Assembly (NCBI RefSeq): GCF_000715075.1
Contig: NC_134080.1
Span: 34,328,758-34,392,757 of the forward strand
Reading direction: 5' to 3'
Source of the DNA: Nicotiana tabacum
Lineage: Eukaryota; Streptophyta; Magnoliopsida; Solanales; Solanaceae
Length of the DNA: 64,000 nt
Shown: in pieces, positions 48,146 through 59,399 of the stretch
Layout: every line of letters begins with the position of its first letter
How positions within the stretch are numbered: position 1 is the first letter of the stretch
The notes under the pieces: generated by a model
What the model saw: only the letters and a program-made list of their open reading frames with translations
The model's database searches: none
Told to the model about the DNA's origin: nothing
Translations under genes and position numbers: made by a program

Positions 48146-49100
48146 GCCCTATATGACATGAAATCCATCATACATAACAACAAAGATCCACTCGGGTTTC
48201 CAGACCCCCAATAATCACCACGCAGAACCGGTACACACGGTCTACAACAACAATATCGCCCACCGGAGTATATACATGAACAGGTGAAACAAGAGACTCA
48301 TGGGGCGTATCCAAATAGCTAGCAAAGTATGATGACATATAAGAAAAGGTGGATCCGGGATCAAATAACATAGAGGCATCTCTACGGTAGACTAAGACAA
48401 TACCTGTAATCACAGCATCTAAAGCAACAACATCTAGTCTACTTGGGAGGGCATAGAAACGAGCCTGGCCACCACCTGATCGACCTCCCCTTCTGGGACG
48501 ACCCCTAGCTGACTGACCCCCACCCCTAGCTACCTGAGCGGGTGGTGAAAGAACTGGAGCTGAAGTCGAGGGCTGGCCCCTCTACTAAGACAGACCCTCA
48601 AAAAGACGTGGACACTGCCTCCTCATATGCCCAAACTCTCCACACTCATAACAACTCCCCAGTGCCGGAGATAGGGACTGAAGGGAACCCCTAGCACCGG
48701 AATGACTAGCAGAAGGACCTGGCATGGAAGAACCCTGAATTGATGGAGCACTGGACGAACTCTGGGCTGGAAGGGCATTGAGTGATGAATGGCCCTGGTG
48801 AGAACTGTGAGAACCATGGCCCGATAATGCCCCATGATAACCTGGGCTAGTTGGCTGAGCTTGCCTTAATGGATGGCCTCAGCCGTGTTAAAACTGACCC
48901 CTCGAAGGAGCACTACCAAAGCTACTAGATCCCCCAAGCCTCTTGTCCTCCCTCTCCTCTCTCTCTTGGCAACAAACTGACTCAATCTCACGGGTGATAT
49001 CAATAACCTCCTCGAAAGTAGCACCTGACACCCTCTCCATAGTTATGAGAATCCAAAGCTGATATGTGAGGCCATCAACGATTCTCCTGATCCCCTGTAT
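48145..49100 (-). pseudogene. Tekay-2 Gag C-terminus and protease
   Basis: Gag sequence from about 49090 (ITMERVSGATFEEVIDITRE) leads to a Ser/Gln-rich linker and a zinc knuckle CYECGEFGHMRRQC at 48610-48650. A Gly/Arg-rich stretch and the protease region with DPGSTFSYMSSYFASYL in place of the usual D-S/T-G follow. Upstream Gag is cut at about 49100 by Tekay-3. At least two stops are present. Confidence 0.8.
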
Positions 49101-49964
49101 GTATTGATGATTTGAGTTGAGCTACGGGATACTGAGAGATCCCTACCACATATATTGAGGATACCAAGAGATCCTCGGGATACCAAGAGATCCCTAGAAT
49201 ATACCGAGGATACCAAGAGATCCTCGGGATACTAAGAGATCCCTAACATGTATTGAGGGTACTTAGAGATCCTCGGGATACTGAGAGATCCCTGATTATT
49301 ATCTTTGAGAAGAGGGGTATTCCTGGTGATTGTTTCCGTTTCTGTTTCAGTTGTAGTTGTCCTTATTATCCTGTATTGATTCTTATTGTTATCTTTCAAC
49401 TGTATTGCTTTATCTTATACTGTCACACCTTATATTTCATTTAATCTCAGTAGGGCCCTGACCTTCTTCGTCACTACCCGACCGAGGTTAGGCATGGCAC
49501 TTACTGAGTACCGCTATGGTGTACTCATGCCCTTTCTGTGCATGTTTTTAATGTGCATATCTAGGTACCTCCACTTAGACTCATCACGCTTGAGACCAGG
49601 CGCTTGTAGAGACTCCAAGGTATATCTGCCTCGTCCGCAGACCAAAGAGTCCCTTTCTACTCCCCCTTTTTAGTATTAGCCTTTCTGTATTTTCCTTTCC
49701 TTTGTTAAATATTCTGCAATTAGATGCTTGTAGACATTCAAAGGCTTGTGATCATGAGATTTTGGGTTTTGGGAAATGTATTCAGATTTTGAGAGTTATT
49801 ATTGTGTATGCCGAGCGACACTTTTAAACACTGTTTTATTTCACTATTTTGTTTTTATTATTTATTCCGCAAATTGGTTTATTTTTCGCATTGTTAAGCT
49901 TACCTAGTCGTAAGGACTAGGTGCCACCACGATGGTTCACAGAGGGCGAACCGGGGTAGTAACA
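49101..49964 (+). repeat. Tekay-3 5' LTR, 5'-truncated, with 49-bp tandem repeat
   Basis: It ends GGGGTAGTAACA, three bases before the primer site. Near its left edge (49117-49297), about three and a half units of a 49-bp repeat occur, built from the word CCAAGAGATCCTCGGGATA and variants. The LTR start is missing. Confidence 0.78.
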
Positions 49965-49967
49965 AGT

Positions 49968-49979
49968 TGGTATCAGAGC
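49968..49979 (+). other. Tekay-3 primer binding site, initiator-Met tRNA
   Basis: TGGTATCAGAGC lies three bases after the LTR end, identical to the Tekay-1 site. Confidence 0.93.
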
Positions 49980-50169
49980 TCTAGGTTCATAGGAGTCATG
50001 AATCACAAGCCGGTTTATTAGAGTCTCACATATCAGTACGGAGATATCTGTACTTATTTGTGAGAGGCTATGTAACTGTTAGGAAAATTCCACTTCATTT
50101 GATTTTCTTGTCGTGCGAGATTTGAAGTCACAATTCTAAACTTCTGTCTTCTATTCTCTCACAGATAGT

Positions 50170-51895
50170 GAGGACACGTGCTACCCGAGATGATCAGGCA
50201 CCCATGCACCTTACTACAACTGTCAGAGGCCGGGGCTGGGGTAGAGGCCGAGGACGCGCATGTGGTTCAACCAAAGCACCTGCGCGAGCTGCCACTAGGG
50301 TACCACCAGCAGTTCCAACCTGAGTCCAGGCACCTGACACGTCTACTACTACTACTACCACTCTAGCACTTTAGGAGACTCTGGCACAGTTCATGAGCAT
50401 GTACACCACTTTGGCTCAGGCAGGGTTGCTTCCCCTTGCTGCAGCTACATCTCAGGCCAGGGGAGGAGCACAGACTCCCGTCACCCGCACTCCTGAGCAG
50501 CGAGTGCATGTGGATCAGGTTCCTGAGGTTACTCATGTACCGCCTGTAGCCCCAAGTCATCCCGAGGACAGGGCAGCGATTTTAGAGGATGAGCAGCGGA
50601 GGCTTGAGAGGTTCAAGAAGTATGATCCTCCTGTATTCATTGGGTTAGCCTCAACTTATGCCCTAGGATTTTTGGAGGAGTGTCACTATATCCTCCACAC
50701 TATGGGTATATCAGGATCGAGTGGGGTGTCTTTCACTGCCTTCCAGCTTCTAGGAGCCACCTATGAGTGGTGGCAGACCAATGAGTTAGACAGCCCGGAT
50801 GAGGCAATTTCACTAACTTGGACTCAATTTTCAGATATGTTCCTAAGGGAGTTTGTTCCTCAGAGCTTCATGGATGCATGGCATGCAGAGTTTGAGCATT
50901 TGCGCTAGGGTGCTATGATTGTCTCGGAGTATGCTGTCCGTTACACCAGTTTGTCTAGACATGCCCCAGCCTTGGTTTCTACTGTTCGCGAGAGGGTTCG
51001 TCAGTTTATTGATGAGCTTATTCCCAACATCAGATCTAGCATGGTTTGTGAGTTGGAGATGTATATTTCTTATCAACAGGTGGTGAGCATTGCTAGGAGG
51101 ATTGAGGGTATGCATGCTAGGGAGAGAGAGGAGAGTGAGGCCAAGAAGTCGCGAGAGTCGGGCCATTATTCTGATGCCCGTGCCCCAGTTGTAGGTCGTC
51201 ATGGTAGGGGTTATATGAGTCACCTTATTCATTTAGCTCTTCCAGCAGCCAGTGATATTCCAGCTCCTCCCAGGCCTCAGGAGCCTTATTATGCACCTCC
51301 GGTATCTAGCGTGCCTCCTGCGCGGGGTGCTTTCAGAGGTTAGTCCAGTAGACCTGGCCCGAGCCAGTCATAGCCGCCACGTCCTCCCAGAGCTTGTTTT
51401 GAGTGTGGTGACACACGCCATGTGGTAAGGGATTGCCCTAGACTTGGGAAGAGTGCGCCTTCACAGACTTCTCAGCCACAATGTGCCCTGCAGAGTTCTC
51501 AGGCTATTGTTACAGCTCTAGTTGCTACCCTACCTACTCAGCCAGCTAGAGGTGGAGGTCGGGGAGGTAGAGGTCGCCCTAGAGGGGGAGGCCAGGCCCG
51601 ATACTATGCCCTTCCTACCTGTACCGAGGTTGTTGCCTCCGATTCTATCATCACAGGTATTATATTGGTTTGTCACAGAGATGCATCGGTGGTTCTATTC
51701 GATCCAGGCTCCACTTACTCTTATGTGTTTTCTTATTTTGCTTTGCATTTGGGTGTACCTCGGGATTCTTTGAGTTCCCCTATTTATGTTTCTACTCTTG
51801 TGAGAGATTCTCTTGTTGTGGAACGTGTTTATCGGTTATGTTTGGTTTCTCTTAGTGGTTTTGAGACCAAAGCCGATTTATTGTTAACAATGTGA
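50170..51895 (+). pseudogene. Tekay-3 Gag and start of protease
   Basis: The Gag capsid region (ERFKKYDPPVFIG, GATYEWWQTNEL, WTQFSDMFLREFVPQSF; then EYAVRYTSLSRHAP, ELMY-like helices, ARRIEGMHARERE) is readable, with one TAG at 50906-50908 and others at 51341 and about 51370. The zinc knuckle CFECGDTRHVVRDC is at 51397-51438. A Gly/Arg-rich stretch and DPGSTYSYVFSYFALHLGV follow. The frame then breaks at about 51890, where RT should follow. Confidence 0.85.
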
Positions 51896-53420
51896 TGGCT
51901 GATGCCTTGAGTTGCCGGGTAGAGAGTTTGGGGAGTTTGGCTTATTTACTAGCATCGGAGAGGCCTGTGGCGATGGATGTTTAGACCTTAGCCAGCCAGT
52001 TTGTGAGATTGGATCTTTTAGAGCCCAGTTGGGTTCTAGCTTGCGTAGTTTCTCGGTCTTCCTTATTTGATCATATCAGGGAGTCGTCAGTATGATGACC
52101 CTCATTTGCTTGTCCTCAAGGACAAGGTTTAGTATGGCGATGCCATAGATATGACCATTGGTGATGACGGGGTATTAAGAATGCATGGTCGGATTTGTGT
52201 ACCCAATATTTATGGGCTTTGAGAGTTGATTCTAGAGGAGGACCATAGTTCGCGGTATTCCATTTATCTGGGTGCTGCGAAGATGTATCAGGATTTGATG
52301 TGGCACTATTGGTGGAGGCAGATGAAGAAAGATATAGTTGGATTTGTAGCTCGGTGCCTCAATTGTCAGCAGGTGAAGTATGAACACCAGAGACCGGGAG
52401 GGTTGCCTTAGCAGATAGAGATTCCGGAGTGGAAGTGGGAGCGGATCACCATGGACTTTGTAGTTGGGATCCCATGGACTTTGAGAAAGTTCGATGTTAT
52501 TTTGGTGATTGTGGATCGACTGACCAAGTCCGCACACTTCATTATTGTGTGTACGACTTATTCTTCATAGCGGTTGGCGGAGATTTATATCCGAGAGATT
52601 GTTCGTCTGCATGGTATTCCAGTTGGGTACTCGGGTGGAGTTGAGTACAACATTTCACCCTCAGACGGATGGACAATCTGAGCGCACTATTCATATTCTT
52701 GAAGATATGCTCCGTGCGTATGTGATTGAGTTTGGAGGGTCTTGGGATCAGTTCTTGCCATTGGCGGAGTTTGCCTACAACAACAGCTATCGGTCCAGCA
52801 TTCAGATGGCACCGTACGAGGCTTTATATGGTAGGCGGTGCAGATCCCCGGTGGGTTGGTTTGAGTCGGGTGAGGCCAAAATGTTGGGCACATACTTGGT
52901 TCATGATGCTTGGAGAAGGTTAAGGTGATTCAGGATAGACTCCGTACAGCCCAGTCTAGACAGAAGAGCTACGCGGACCGGAAGGTTCGTGATGTTTCCT
53001 ATATGGTTGGAGAGCGGGTTCTGCTTCGGGTTTCGCCTATAAAGGGCGTTATGAGATTTGGAAAGAAGGGGAAGTTGAGTTCGAGTTTTATTGGCCCTTT
53101 TGAGATATTGAGGCGTGTTAGGGAGGTTGCTTATGAGTTTGCCTTACCTCCCAGTTTGGCAGGAGTTCATCCGGTATTTCATGTTTCTATGCTCCGCAGG
53201 TATCACGGTGATCCGTCGCACGTGTTGGATTTCAATTCAGTCCAATTGGACAAGGATCTATCTTATGTTGAGGAGCCAATAGCAATATTGGATAGAAAGG
53301 TTAGAAAGCTGAGGTCAAGAACATTGCATCAGTGAAGGTTCAGTGGGGGGGGGGGGGGTCAGCCGGTCGACGAGGCGACCTGGGAGACCGAGTAGGATAT
53401 GCGTAGCCGTTACTCTCGTC
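51893..53420 (+). pseudogene. Tekay-3 end of RNase H, integrase and chromodomain
   Basis: Sequence resumes at the RNase H end (NVMADALSCRVESLG). It continues through the integrase zinc-binding end (CQQVKYEHQRPGG) and the first Asp (ITMDFVVG). A short deletion at about 52620 removes the block with the second catalytic Asp. TFHPQTDGQSERTI, FIGPFEILRRVREV and the chromodomain (IAILDRKVRKLRSRT) follow. A run of twelve G at 53346-53357 lies in the chromodomain. The whole RT is deleted. Confidence 0.85.
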
Positions 53421-53486
53421 TTTTCACTACTTCAGGTATGTCTCTATGCTTGTTCAAGGACAAACGAATATTTAAGTATGGGAGGA

Positions 53487-54074
53487 TGTAACGACCTGGC
53501 CGGTCGTTTTAATAATTTATGCCCCGATCCTCTATTAACTACTTTCCCCGTGTTTGTTTCTGCTGTTGTGAGTTGCCGGGGGGAATTATTGGGAGTTTCG
53601 GAGATTTTTGGGACACTTAGTCCCTAAATGAGAGCTTAAGTTTTGAAAATTTTACCGTAGTCTGAACAATGTGAAAACGACCTCGGAATGGAATTTTGAT
53701 GCTTCTGTTAGCTCCGTTGGGTGATTTCGAGTTTAGGAGCGTGTACAGATGGTGTTTTGGCGGTCCGTAGTTAATTTAGGCTTGATGTTGTTTTGAGCGT
53801 TCCGAAACACCATTCGAACACGCTCCTAAACCTGAAATCACCCAACGGAGCTAACGGAAGCATTGGAATTCCATTCCGAGGCCGTCTTCACACTGTTTAG
53901 ACTACGGTCAAATTTCCAAAACTTAAGCTCTCATTTAGGGACTAAGTGTCCCAAAACTCTCCGAACTTCCAATAATTCCCCCTGGCAACTCACAACAGCA
54001 GAAACAAACACGGAAAAAGCAGTTAATAGGGGATCGAGGCATAAATTCTTAAAACGACCGGCCGGGTCGTTACA
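53487..54074. repeat. Large palindrome of two facing LTR starts
   Basis: The left arm (53487-53762) is the start of the Tekay-3 3' LTR (TGTAACGACCTGGCCGG). The right arm (54074-53801 on the minus strand) is the same LTR start in reverse (TGTAACGACCCGGCCGG), separated by about 38 bp. The arms differ by scattered substitutions. The right arm ends exactly where Tekay-2 LTR sequence resumes. Confidence 0.92.
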
Positions 54075-54950
54075 TGCGGTCCAAGACGCCGCACCAGCGG
54101 TTTCCACTTAAATGTCCAAAGTTGCATCTGCGATCAAATAACCGCACATACACCATCGCAGGTGCTTTCAGCACACTGCATCTGCAGCTCTTGCCCCTCG
54201 CATCCTTGACTACATTTGCGGCATCGCACCTGCGGTCCCCAATCCGCAGGTACGGAAACAACAGAAGCAGACAAATTATGCAGCTTCACCAAAAATCCAA
54301 ACTCTCTATCAACCCTACGAAATCACCTCGAGGCCCCCGACACCTCAACAAAAAGAATCAACAAGCCATATACCACCACTCAAACTTGTACCAATCTTCT
54401 AAACACCTCGAACAACATAGAATCAACCAAATCACATCAAAATCAAGCCTAAGATTCCAAAATCTTCCGACTTCCGCTTTTGATCAAAAAGTCTATCAAA
54501 CCACGTCCGAATGACCTGAAATTTTGCACACACATCCCAAATGACACAACGGACCTACTACAACTCTCGGAATTTCATTCCAACCCCTATATCAAAATTT
54601 CACCTATCAACCGGAAAACGTCAAAATTTCAATTTTGCCAACTCAAGCCTAAATATACTCCGAACCTCCAAAACACATTCCGATCACGCTCCTAAGTCCC
54701 AAATCACCCCCGAAGCTATCCGAACCATTGGAATTCACATCCGAGCCCTATTTCACATAAGTCAATATCTGTTTGACTTTTCCAACTTAAACTCACTCAA
54801 AAGTGAGTAAGTGTCTCAAACCTCACCAAAACCTTTCCGAACCTGAGCCAACCAGCCCGATAACACATAATACCATTAAACACAGCAATAAGAAACAGAA
54901 ATGGGAAAAACAGAGCGGTAATTCATGAGACGACCGGCCGGATCATCACA
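54075..54950 (-). repeat. Tekay-2 5' LTR remnant (outer 876 bp)
   Basis: It matches the outer part of the 3' LTR (about 44065-44956), including the CGCA-NN-TGCG array. It ends GATCATCACA before the TTCAC duplication. The inner two thirds of the LTR are missing. Confidence 0.92.
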
Positions 54951-55043
54951 TTCACAATGATGAGGTTGTTGCTGGTTTAGAAGTCTTCCATAAGATGATA
55001 AAAATGATATAGCTTGCGATGAACATACATTTTTAGTTACTCC

Positions 55044-55201
55044 GAGGAGAGTCCCGTTAAAAATATTAACGGTATTTATGGTTGTGATTAAAAGTGCATC
55101 ACTTTGTTAAAGAAAAAGGACTATTAGTGTATCATGTAAAAGAATATGTATTATTTTAAGTCTAAAGCTAAAGATGATGTATGATTTTGTGCTTTTTTAT
55201 C
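55044..55201 (-). repeat. MULE right terminal inverted repeat
   Basis: This is the inverted counterpart of 39742-39885, followed by the CCTACTTCTC duplication at 55202-55211. Confidence 0.9.
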
Positions 55202-55493
55202 CCTACTTCTCTGTCCGAAACTTGAATTTTGAACTGTATTTAATTTAAATTTAGACCTTGGGACGAAAGTTGTACTACATGCCAACTTTAGTTCAAGATA
55301 TGCAACAATACTTGATGCACAACGAAAGAGACAAAATGAGGAAATAAAATGGAAACAATGGAAATGGTTAGATCTCATTCACATCTACTACAACTCGTCT
55401 TTCTAATTTGATGTACTCTTCCGTGAATTTCAAGATACATTTTCCAACTTTTGAGTGTGTGTACATGTGAGAGTATAATTTATTTTAAGAATA

Positions 55494-55755
55494 CTCCTCC
55501 CTCCGGTCCATTTTAATTAATTTTTAATATTTTTCTTGTGGTTCATATTATTTAATTTTTATATACAAAAAAAAATTAACTTTTTTTCTTCCAAAGTTAT
55601 CCTTAGAGTAAAGAGCCTATGAGTATTTATTATATTTTCAATGAATAAATTAAGGTTGATATAGTCAATTTTATTGTTAATTAGTGTTAAGAGGTGAATT
55701 GCATAATATGTATGAAAATAGTAATGAAAAATCAATTAAAATGGAATGGAGAGAG
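55494..55755. repeat. Stowaway-type MITE
   Basis: The left end CTCCTCCCTCCGGTCCATT and the right end (inverted) CTCTCTCCATTCCATTTTAA form inverted repeats flanked by TA on both sides; 262 bp, AT-rich, non-coding. The DNA between the MULE and this MITE (55212-55493) shows no gene. Confidence 0.82.
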
Positions 55756-55780
55756 TATTATTTAGGTTTGCCACACTCAC

Positions 55781-55953
55781 TATTTGACCAAAAAGTATTT
55801 AGCTTTTTTGTTAAACTCATTAGATAAAATGATAATGGGCAAATCCTAGCTAAATATAATAAATCCTAGATCCGAGATTAACAGACGTCAATAATGTAAA
55901 ATCGCATTCAAGGCTATTAAATACCAAAGGGGTGTTTAATGATATTGTTATGA
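55781..55953 (-). repeat. Remnant of the Tat-2 3' LTR
   Basis: About 170 bp matches the inner end of the 5' LTR (61938-62107), sharing CCTAGATCCGAGATTAACA and ATATTGTTATGAATGAATGA. The rest of the LTR is not recognisable, and a tandem array begins about 35 bp further on. Confidence 0.85.
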
Positions 55954-55989
55954 ATGAATGATATTGCTTTTCTTTGAATGCTTTTCTTT

Positions 55990-56720
55990 GTAAGAGTTCT
56001 TGATTCTAACGAGATCGAATATTAATTAATTCGAACGAGGTCGAATGCTAGTTGATTCGAACGAGGTCGAATGTTAGTTGATTCGAACGAGATAGAATAT
56101 TAATTAATTCAAACGAAGTCAAATGTTAGTTAGTTCGAACAAGGTCGACTGTTAATCAATTCGAATGAGGTTAAATGTGAGTCGATTCGAGCTAGGTCGA
56201 ATGTTGACTCTTAGTTGATTCGAACGAGGTTGAATGTTAATTAATTCAAACGAAGTCGAATGTGAGTTGATTCGAGCGAGGTCGAATGTTGACTCTTAGT
56301 TGATTCGAACGAGGTCGAATGTTAATTAATTCGAACAAAGTCAAATGTGAGTTGATTCGAACGAGGTCAAATGTTAGTTGATTCGAACGAGGTCAAATGT
56401 TAATTAATTCGAAAGAAGTCGAATGATAGTTAGTTCGAATGATATCGGTTGTTAATCAGTTCGAACGAGGTTGAATGTGAGTCGATTCGAGCGAGGTCGA
56501 ATGTGAGTCGATTCGCGCAAGGTCGAATGTTGAATCTTAGTTGATTCAAACGAGGTCGAATGTTAATTAATTCGAACGAAGTCGAATGTGAGTCCATTAG
56601 AGCTAGATCGAATGTTGACTTTTAGTTGATTCGAACGAGGTCAAATGTTAATTAATTCGAGCGAAGTTGAATGTGAGTCGGTTCGAACGAGGTCGAATGT
56701 TGACTCTTAGTTTGGTGTAA
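55990..56720. repeat. 26-bp tandem repeat array next to the Tat-2 3' LTR
   Basis: Roughly 28 diverged units of about 26 bp (TTGATTCGAACGAGGTCGAA plus TGTTAG) lie in head-to-tail order, some separated by a TTGACTCTTAG insert that makes a longer higher-order unit. The nearby 56721-57018 is non-coding element sequence. Confidence 0.93.
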
Positions 56721-57018
56721 TGTATGAACTTGGTAGAGAAATGAGAAACTCGTGTGTTTGTGTATTTCGCTTTGTTTATACATTCATTGGAGAAGTTTAC
56801 ATGTTTTTGCTCTATTCATGCATAAATTAGAGAAATCCCAGTCTATCTAGTCCCTTCATTGGCCGATCTGGAAAAGTAGTTGAGAGGTCGAGCGATGAAC
56901 TTATACTTTAACTTAGAAATGCTCTCTTTGTCGCCTCATTAAAAACCTCCCCGAGAAAACCCAATTGGGACAAAACTCGAGTGAGAAAAAAAGAGTACGA
57001 CTTGGGAGACGTCCATCC

Positions 57019-57915
57019 TTAGAAGTTGAAGTATTTAAGGTGGAAGACGTTCCAATTGTTTAGTAGTAGTTTTCCCTCCATTGTTTCTAGCTGGAACGAC
57101 CCTTTGCTTACCGCCGTCGTGATTTTGTATGGGTCGTCCCCATTGGTTCCTAGTTTGTTTTCCCGTGGGTCTTTGCTTGCTTGTGTTTTGGTTTTGAGTA
57201 CATAGTCCCCGAATTTGAGTGGCCTGACTTTGGCTTTTTGGTTGTAGTACCGTTTTGCCTGTTGTTTTTGAGCTACCATTCTTATGTAGGCCATGTCTTT
57301 CTACTCTTCGGCTTCATTGAGGTCTTGCCTTCTGCTTTCATTGTTTCTTGGCCCCCTTCGTTTGAATACCTTAGACTTGTTTCACCGACTTCGACCGGTA
57401 TTACTGCATCAGTCCCACAAACTAGTGAATATGGTGTTTCTCCTGTGCTCATGCGGTATGCCCATAACACTTCCGGCAGTAATTCCGGCCACAATCTCTT
57501 AGCATTCTCGGGCTTCTTTATCATGATGTTCAATATTGTTTTGTTAGAGGACTCCGCTTGACTATTGCTAGCAAGATGATATGGCGTGGAGAGTATTCTT
57601 TTAATGTGCCATTTTTCGAAGAACTTGGTGGTGTTTTTCCCAGTGAACTGGGTCCGCTGTCACAACTGATCTCTTTGGGGATGCTGAAGTGGCATATGAT
57701 TTTTCTTTATATGAATGTGATTACTTCTTGTTTGCGTATTTGGGCGAAGCACCTGCTTCTACCCACTTAGAGAAATAGTCAGTTGAAACTAAAAGAAATC
57801 GTACATTACCTCGTCCCGCTGGAAGGGGTCCGACGATGTTCATTCCCTATTTGATTAAAGGCCGGGGCGAGGTGACTGAGTGGAGGTGTTCGCCCGCTTG
57901 GTGAATCATGAGGAC
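57019..57915 (-). pseudogene. Tat-2 integrase remnant
   Basis: On the minus strand the reading begins near MIHQAGEHLHSV and reaches the first-Asp region (GMNIVGPLP, with Asp replaced by Asn, the usual reading being GMDIVGP). It continues through STDYFSKWVEA, then LLPEVLWAYRMSTGETPYSL (57380-57480) and the C-terminal GDYVLKTKTQAS and VFHLKYF to 57019. Frameshifts and stops interrupt it. The segment up to the zinc-binding region is lost at the solo LTR border. Confidence 0.8.
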
Positions 57916-57924
57916 TGATTTTAC

Positions 57925-59373
57925 CCGAGAAGGTCGGGATTGATTTTCATAGGGAGATAGAAATAGGAATTGGGTTTCTATCTAAGTTAGAGATGCGTAA
58001 TTGCACTACTAATCATAGTTGTTCTTTTGATTACTTCTAATATTATGCTAATAAGATGCTAAATTAATCTAAGAGTGAAATACTTGAGGGTTGTCTAAAT
58101 AGTTAAGAAGGCACTAGGGAAGTGACTTTCTCCTAGGTGGATACTTGACAGGTTCTCGAGGCTAAGGCTAGGTTGTCATGTTGGGGATTACGATATAACC
58201 AATGTACTGAACTTCTCACTTTATACCTCTCGGTAGTTTGAGTAATTTGCCTTAATTGACTTTCTCAAGACCAATTGGGTATGATAATTTGTGCAAGCAA
58301 TTTAGGTTTAAGTCGGGTATTACTATCTCTAGGTTTAACCCTTTAATTAAGGCTATTAATCTCTTGAATATGCCGCAATTCCTTGTTGGACTAATTTTCC
58401 TAGACTCAAGTTCTCTTTCTCAAGAAAAACCCAAGTCAAACAGGAACAAATTAGTATTTGCAACCACTAATTCAACACTGAAGCCATAAATTAGTCCAAA
58501 TATCAAACACCCATAGACATTCAAGCCTTAAAACACAAGACCCATCAAATACCCACACTAGGGTTGAGCCACAACCCTAGCTAATGGGTCTAGTTACTCA
58601 TGATAATAGAAGAAAATAAAGAAATAGATGAAGAAAAACCCATAATATATAATTACAAGCTAAAACTTGAAGATTCAATGATAAAACTACTCTAAAATTA
58701 CTCAAAATAGGTAAGGAATACTGTTCATGAGCGCAGTTGGAAGTTAAAATACAACTTATAACCTCAAAATGGGAAAAGAAACTATTATACTAGCCTGAAT
58801 TTTCTGGACAAAAATACCCATGCAGGAGTAGTGCGGTCCGCACAAAATCGAGTGCGGCCGCAATGAGGCTTCTTGGTTTTAATCTTTACTCTCTGAACTT
58901 GGCTACTGCGGGCCGCACACAATGTACCGCGGTTGTGGTTGCTTCTGTTGCGGTCCGCACAAAAAGGACCGCAGACCGCATTGTCATTAAGCTCTAAATC
59001 TTCAACTCTCTGAACTCCCTCTTTGTGGACCGCACAATATTGAGTGCGGTCATGATGAAGCCAATGCGGTCCACACAAACTGCTTTGCGGCCGCATTGCT
59101 TGGATGTCTGAAATGAGCATCTCTCTGAACTTCCTCACTGCGGACCGCACAGAATGGAGTGCGGCCGCATTGGACCTGTTGCACTGTGCTTGGACTTGTT
59201 CTTGGTACTTGTGCATGTTTCACTCCTTTTTGAGCTGGTTTTGACGAATTGTCACCTTGTTGACCAAACCCTGCAAACAAGTACAATATGTAAGCCTTTG
59301 GGAACATATTTTACACATTTTTAATCAAAACTCAAGTAAGGAGTGTAAAATGCATCATAATCCCCAGTTATCA
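57925..59373 (-). repeat. Solo LTR of another family inside Tat-2, with TGCGG-N-CCGCA palindrome array
   Basis: On the minus strand it starts TGATAACTGGGGATTATGAT at 59373. The other end lies near 57915-57941 and is not exact. It contains no protein domain. About ten copies of TGCGG-N-CCGCA lie at 58830-59165. Left and right it joins different Tat-2 parts (integrase and accessory-gene C-terminus). Confidence 0.6.
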
Positions 59374-59399
59374 CCCTCCAACTCTGACACTTTCTTAGT

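Larger units (their letters stand above)
49101..53762 (+). mobile_element. Third Tekay-like element, plus strand, internally deleted (Tekay-3)
   Basis: The order is a truncated 5' LTR (to 49964), initiator-Met primer site, gag, protease start, then a jump to the end of RNase H, integrase with a second deletion, chromodomain, polypurine tract and a truncated 3' LTR (53487-53762). Both LTRs are cut, so no target duplication can be assigned. It lies in Tekay-2 but with loss of Tekay-2 sequence at the border. Confidence 0.82.
42037..54950 (-). mobile_element. Tekay/Del-like Ty3/gypsy element on the minus strand (Tekay-2), itself interrupted
   Basis: TTCAC duplications at 42032-42036 and 54951-54955 define a 12.9-kb insertion in the MULE. 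On the minus strand: a 5' LTR remnant (54950-54075), then the third element, then gag to chromodomain (49100-44970), a polypurine tract (44969-44957) and a complete 3' LTR (44956-42037). The inner part of the 5' LTR, the primer site and the Gag N-terminus are missing, replaced by Tekay-3. Confidence 0.9.
39742..55201 (+). mobile_element. MULE (Mutator-like) DNA transposon, non-autonomous, split by Tekay-2
   Basis: Terminal inverted repeats of about 150 bp (39742-39885 and 55044-55201) share long blocks such as CTTTAGACTTAAAATAATAC and AATAGTCCTTTTTCTTTAAC. They are flanked by an identical 10-bp duplication CCTACTTCTC (39732-39741 and 55202-55211), close to the 9-10 bp expected for MULEs. Without the Tekay-like insertion the element is about 2.5 kb. 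It carries a decayed MULE-type N-terminal gene segment but no DDE transposase core. Confidence 0.9.

Noticed and set aside
53346..53357. Run of G as a possible G-quadruplex switch
   Set aside because: A single homopolymer run in a dead chromodomain; more likely slippage or a sequencing artefact.
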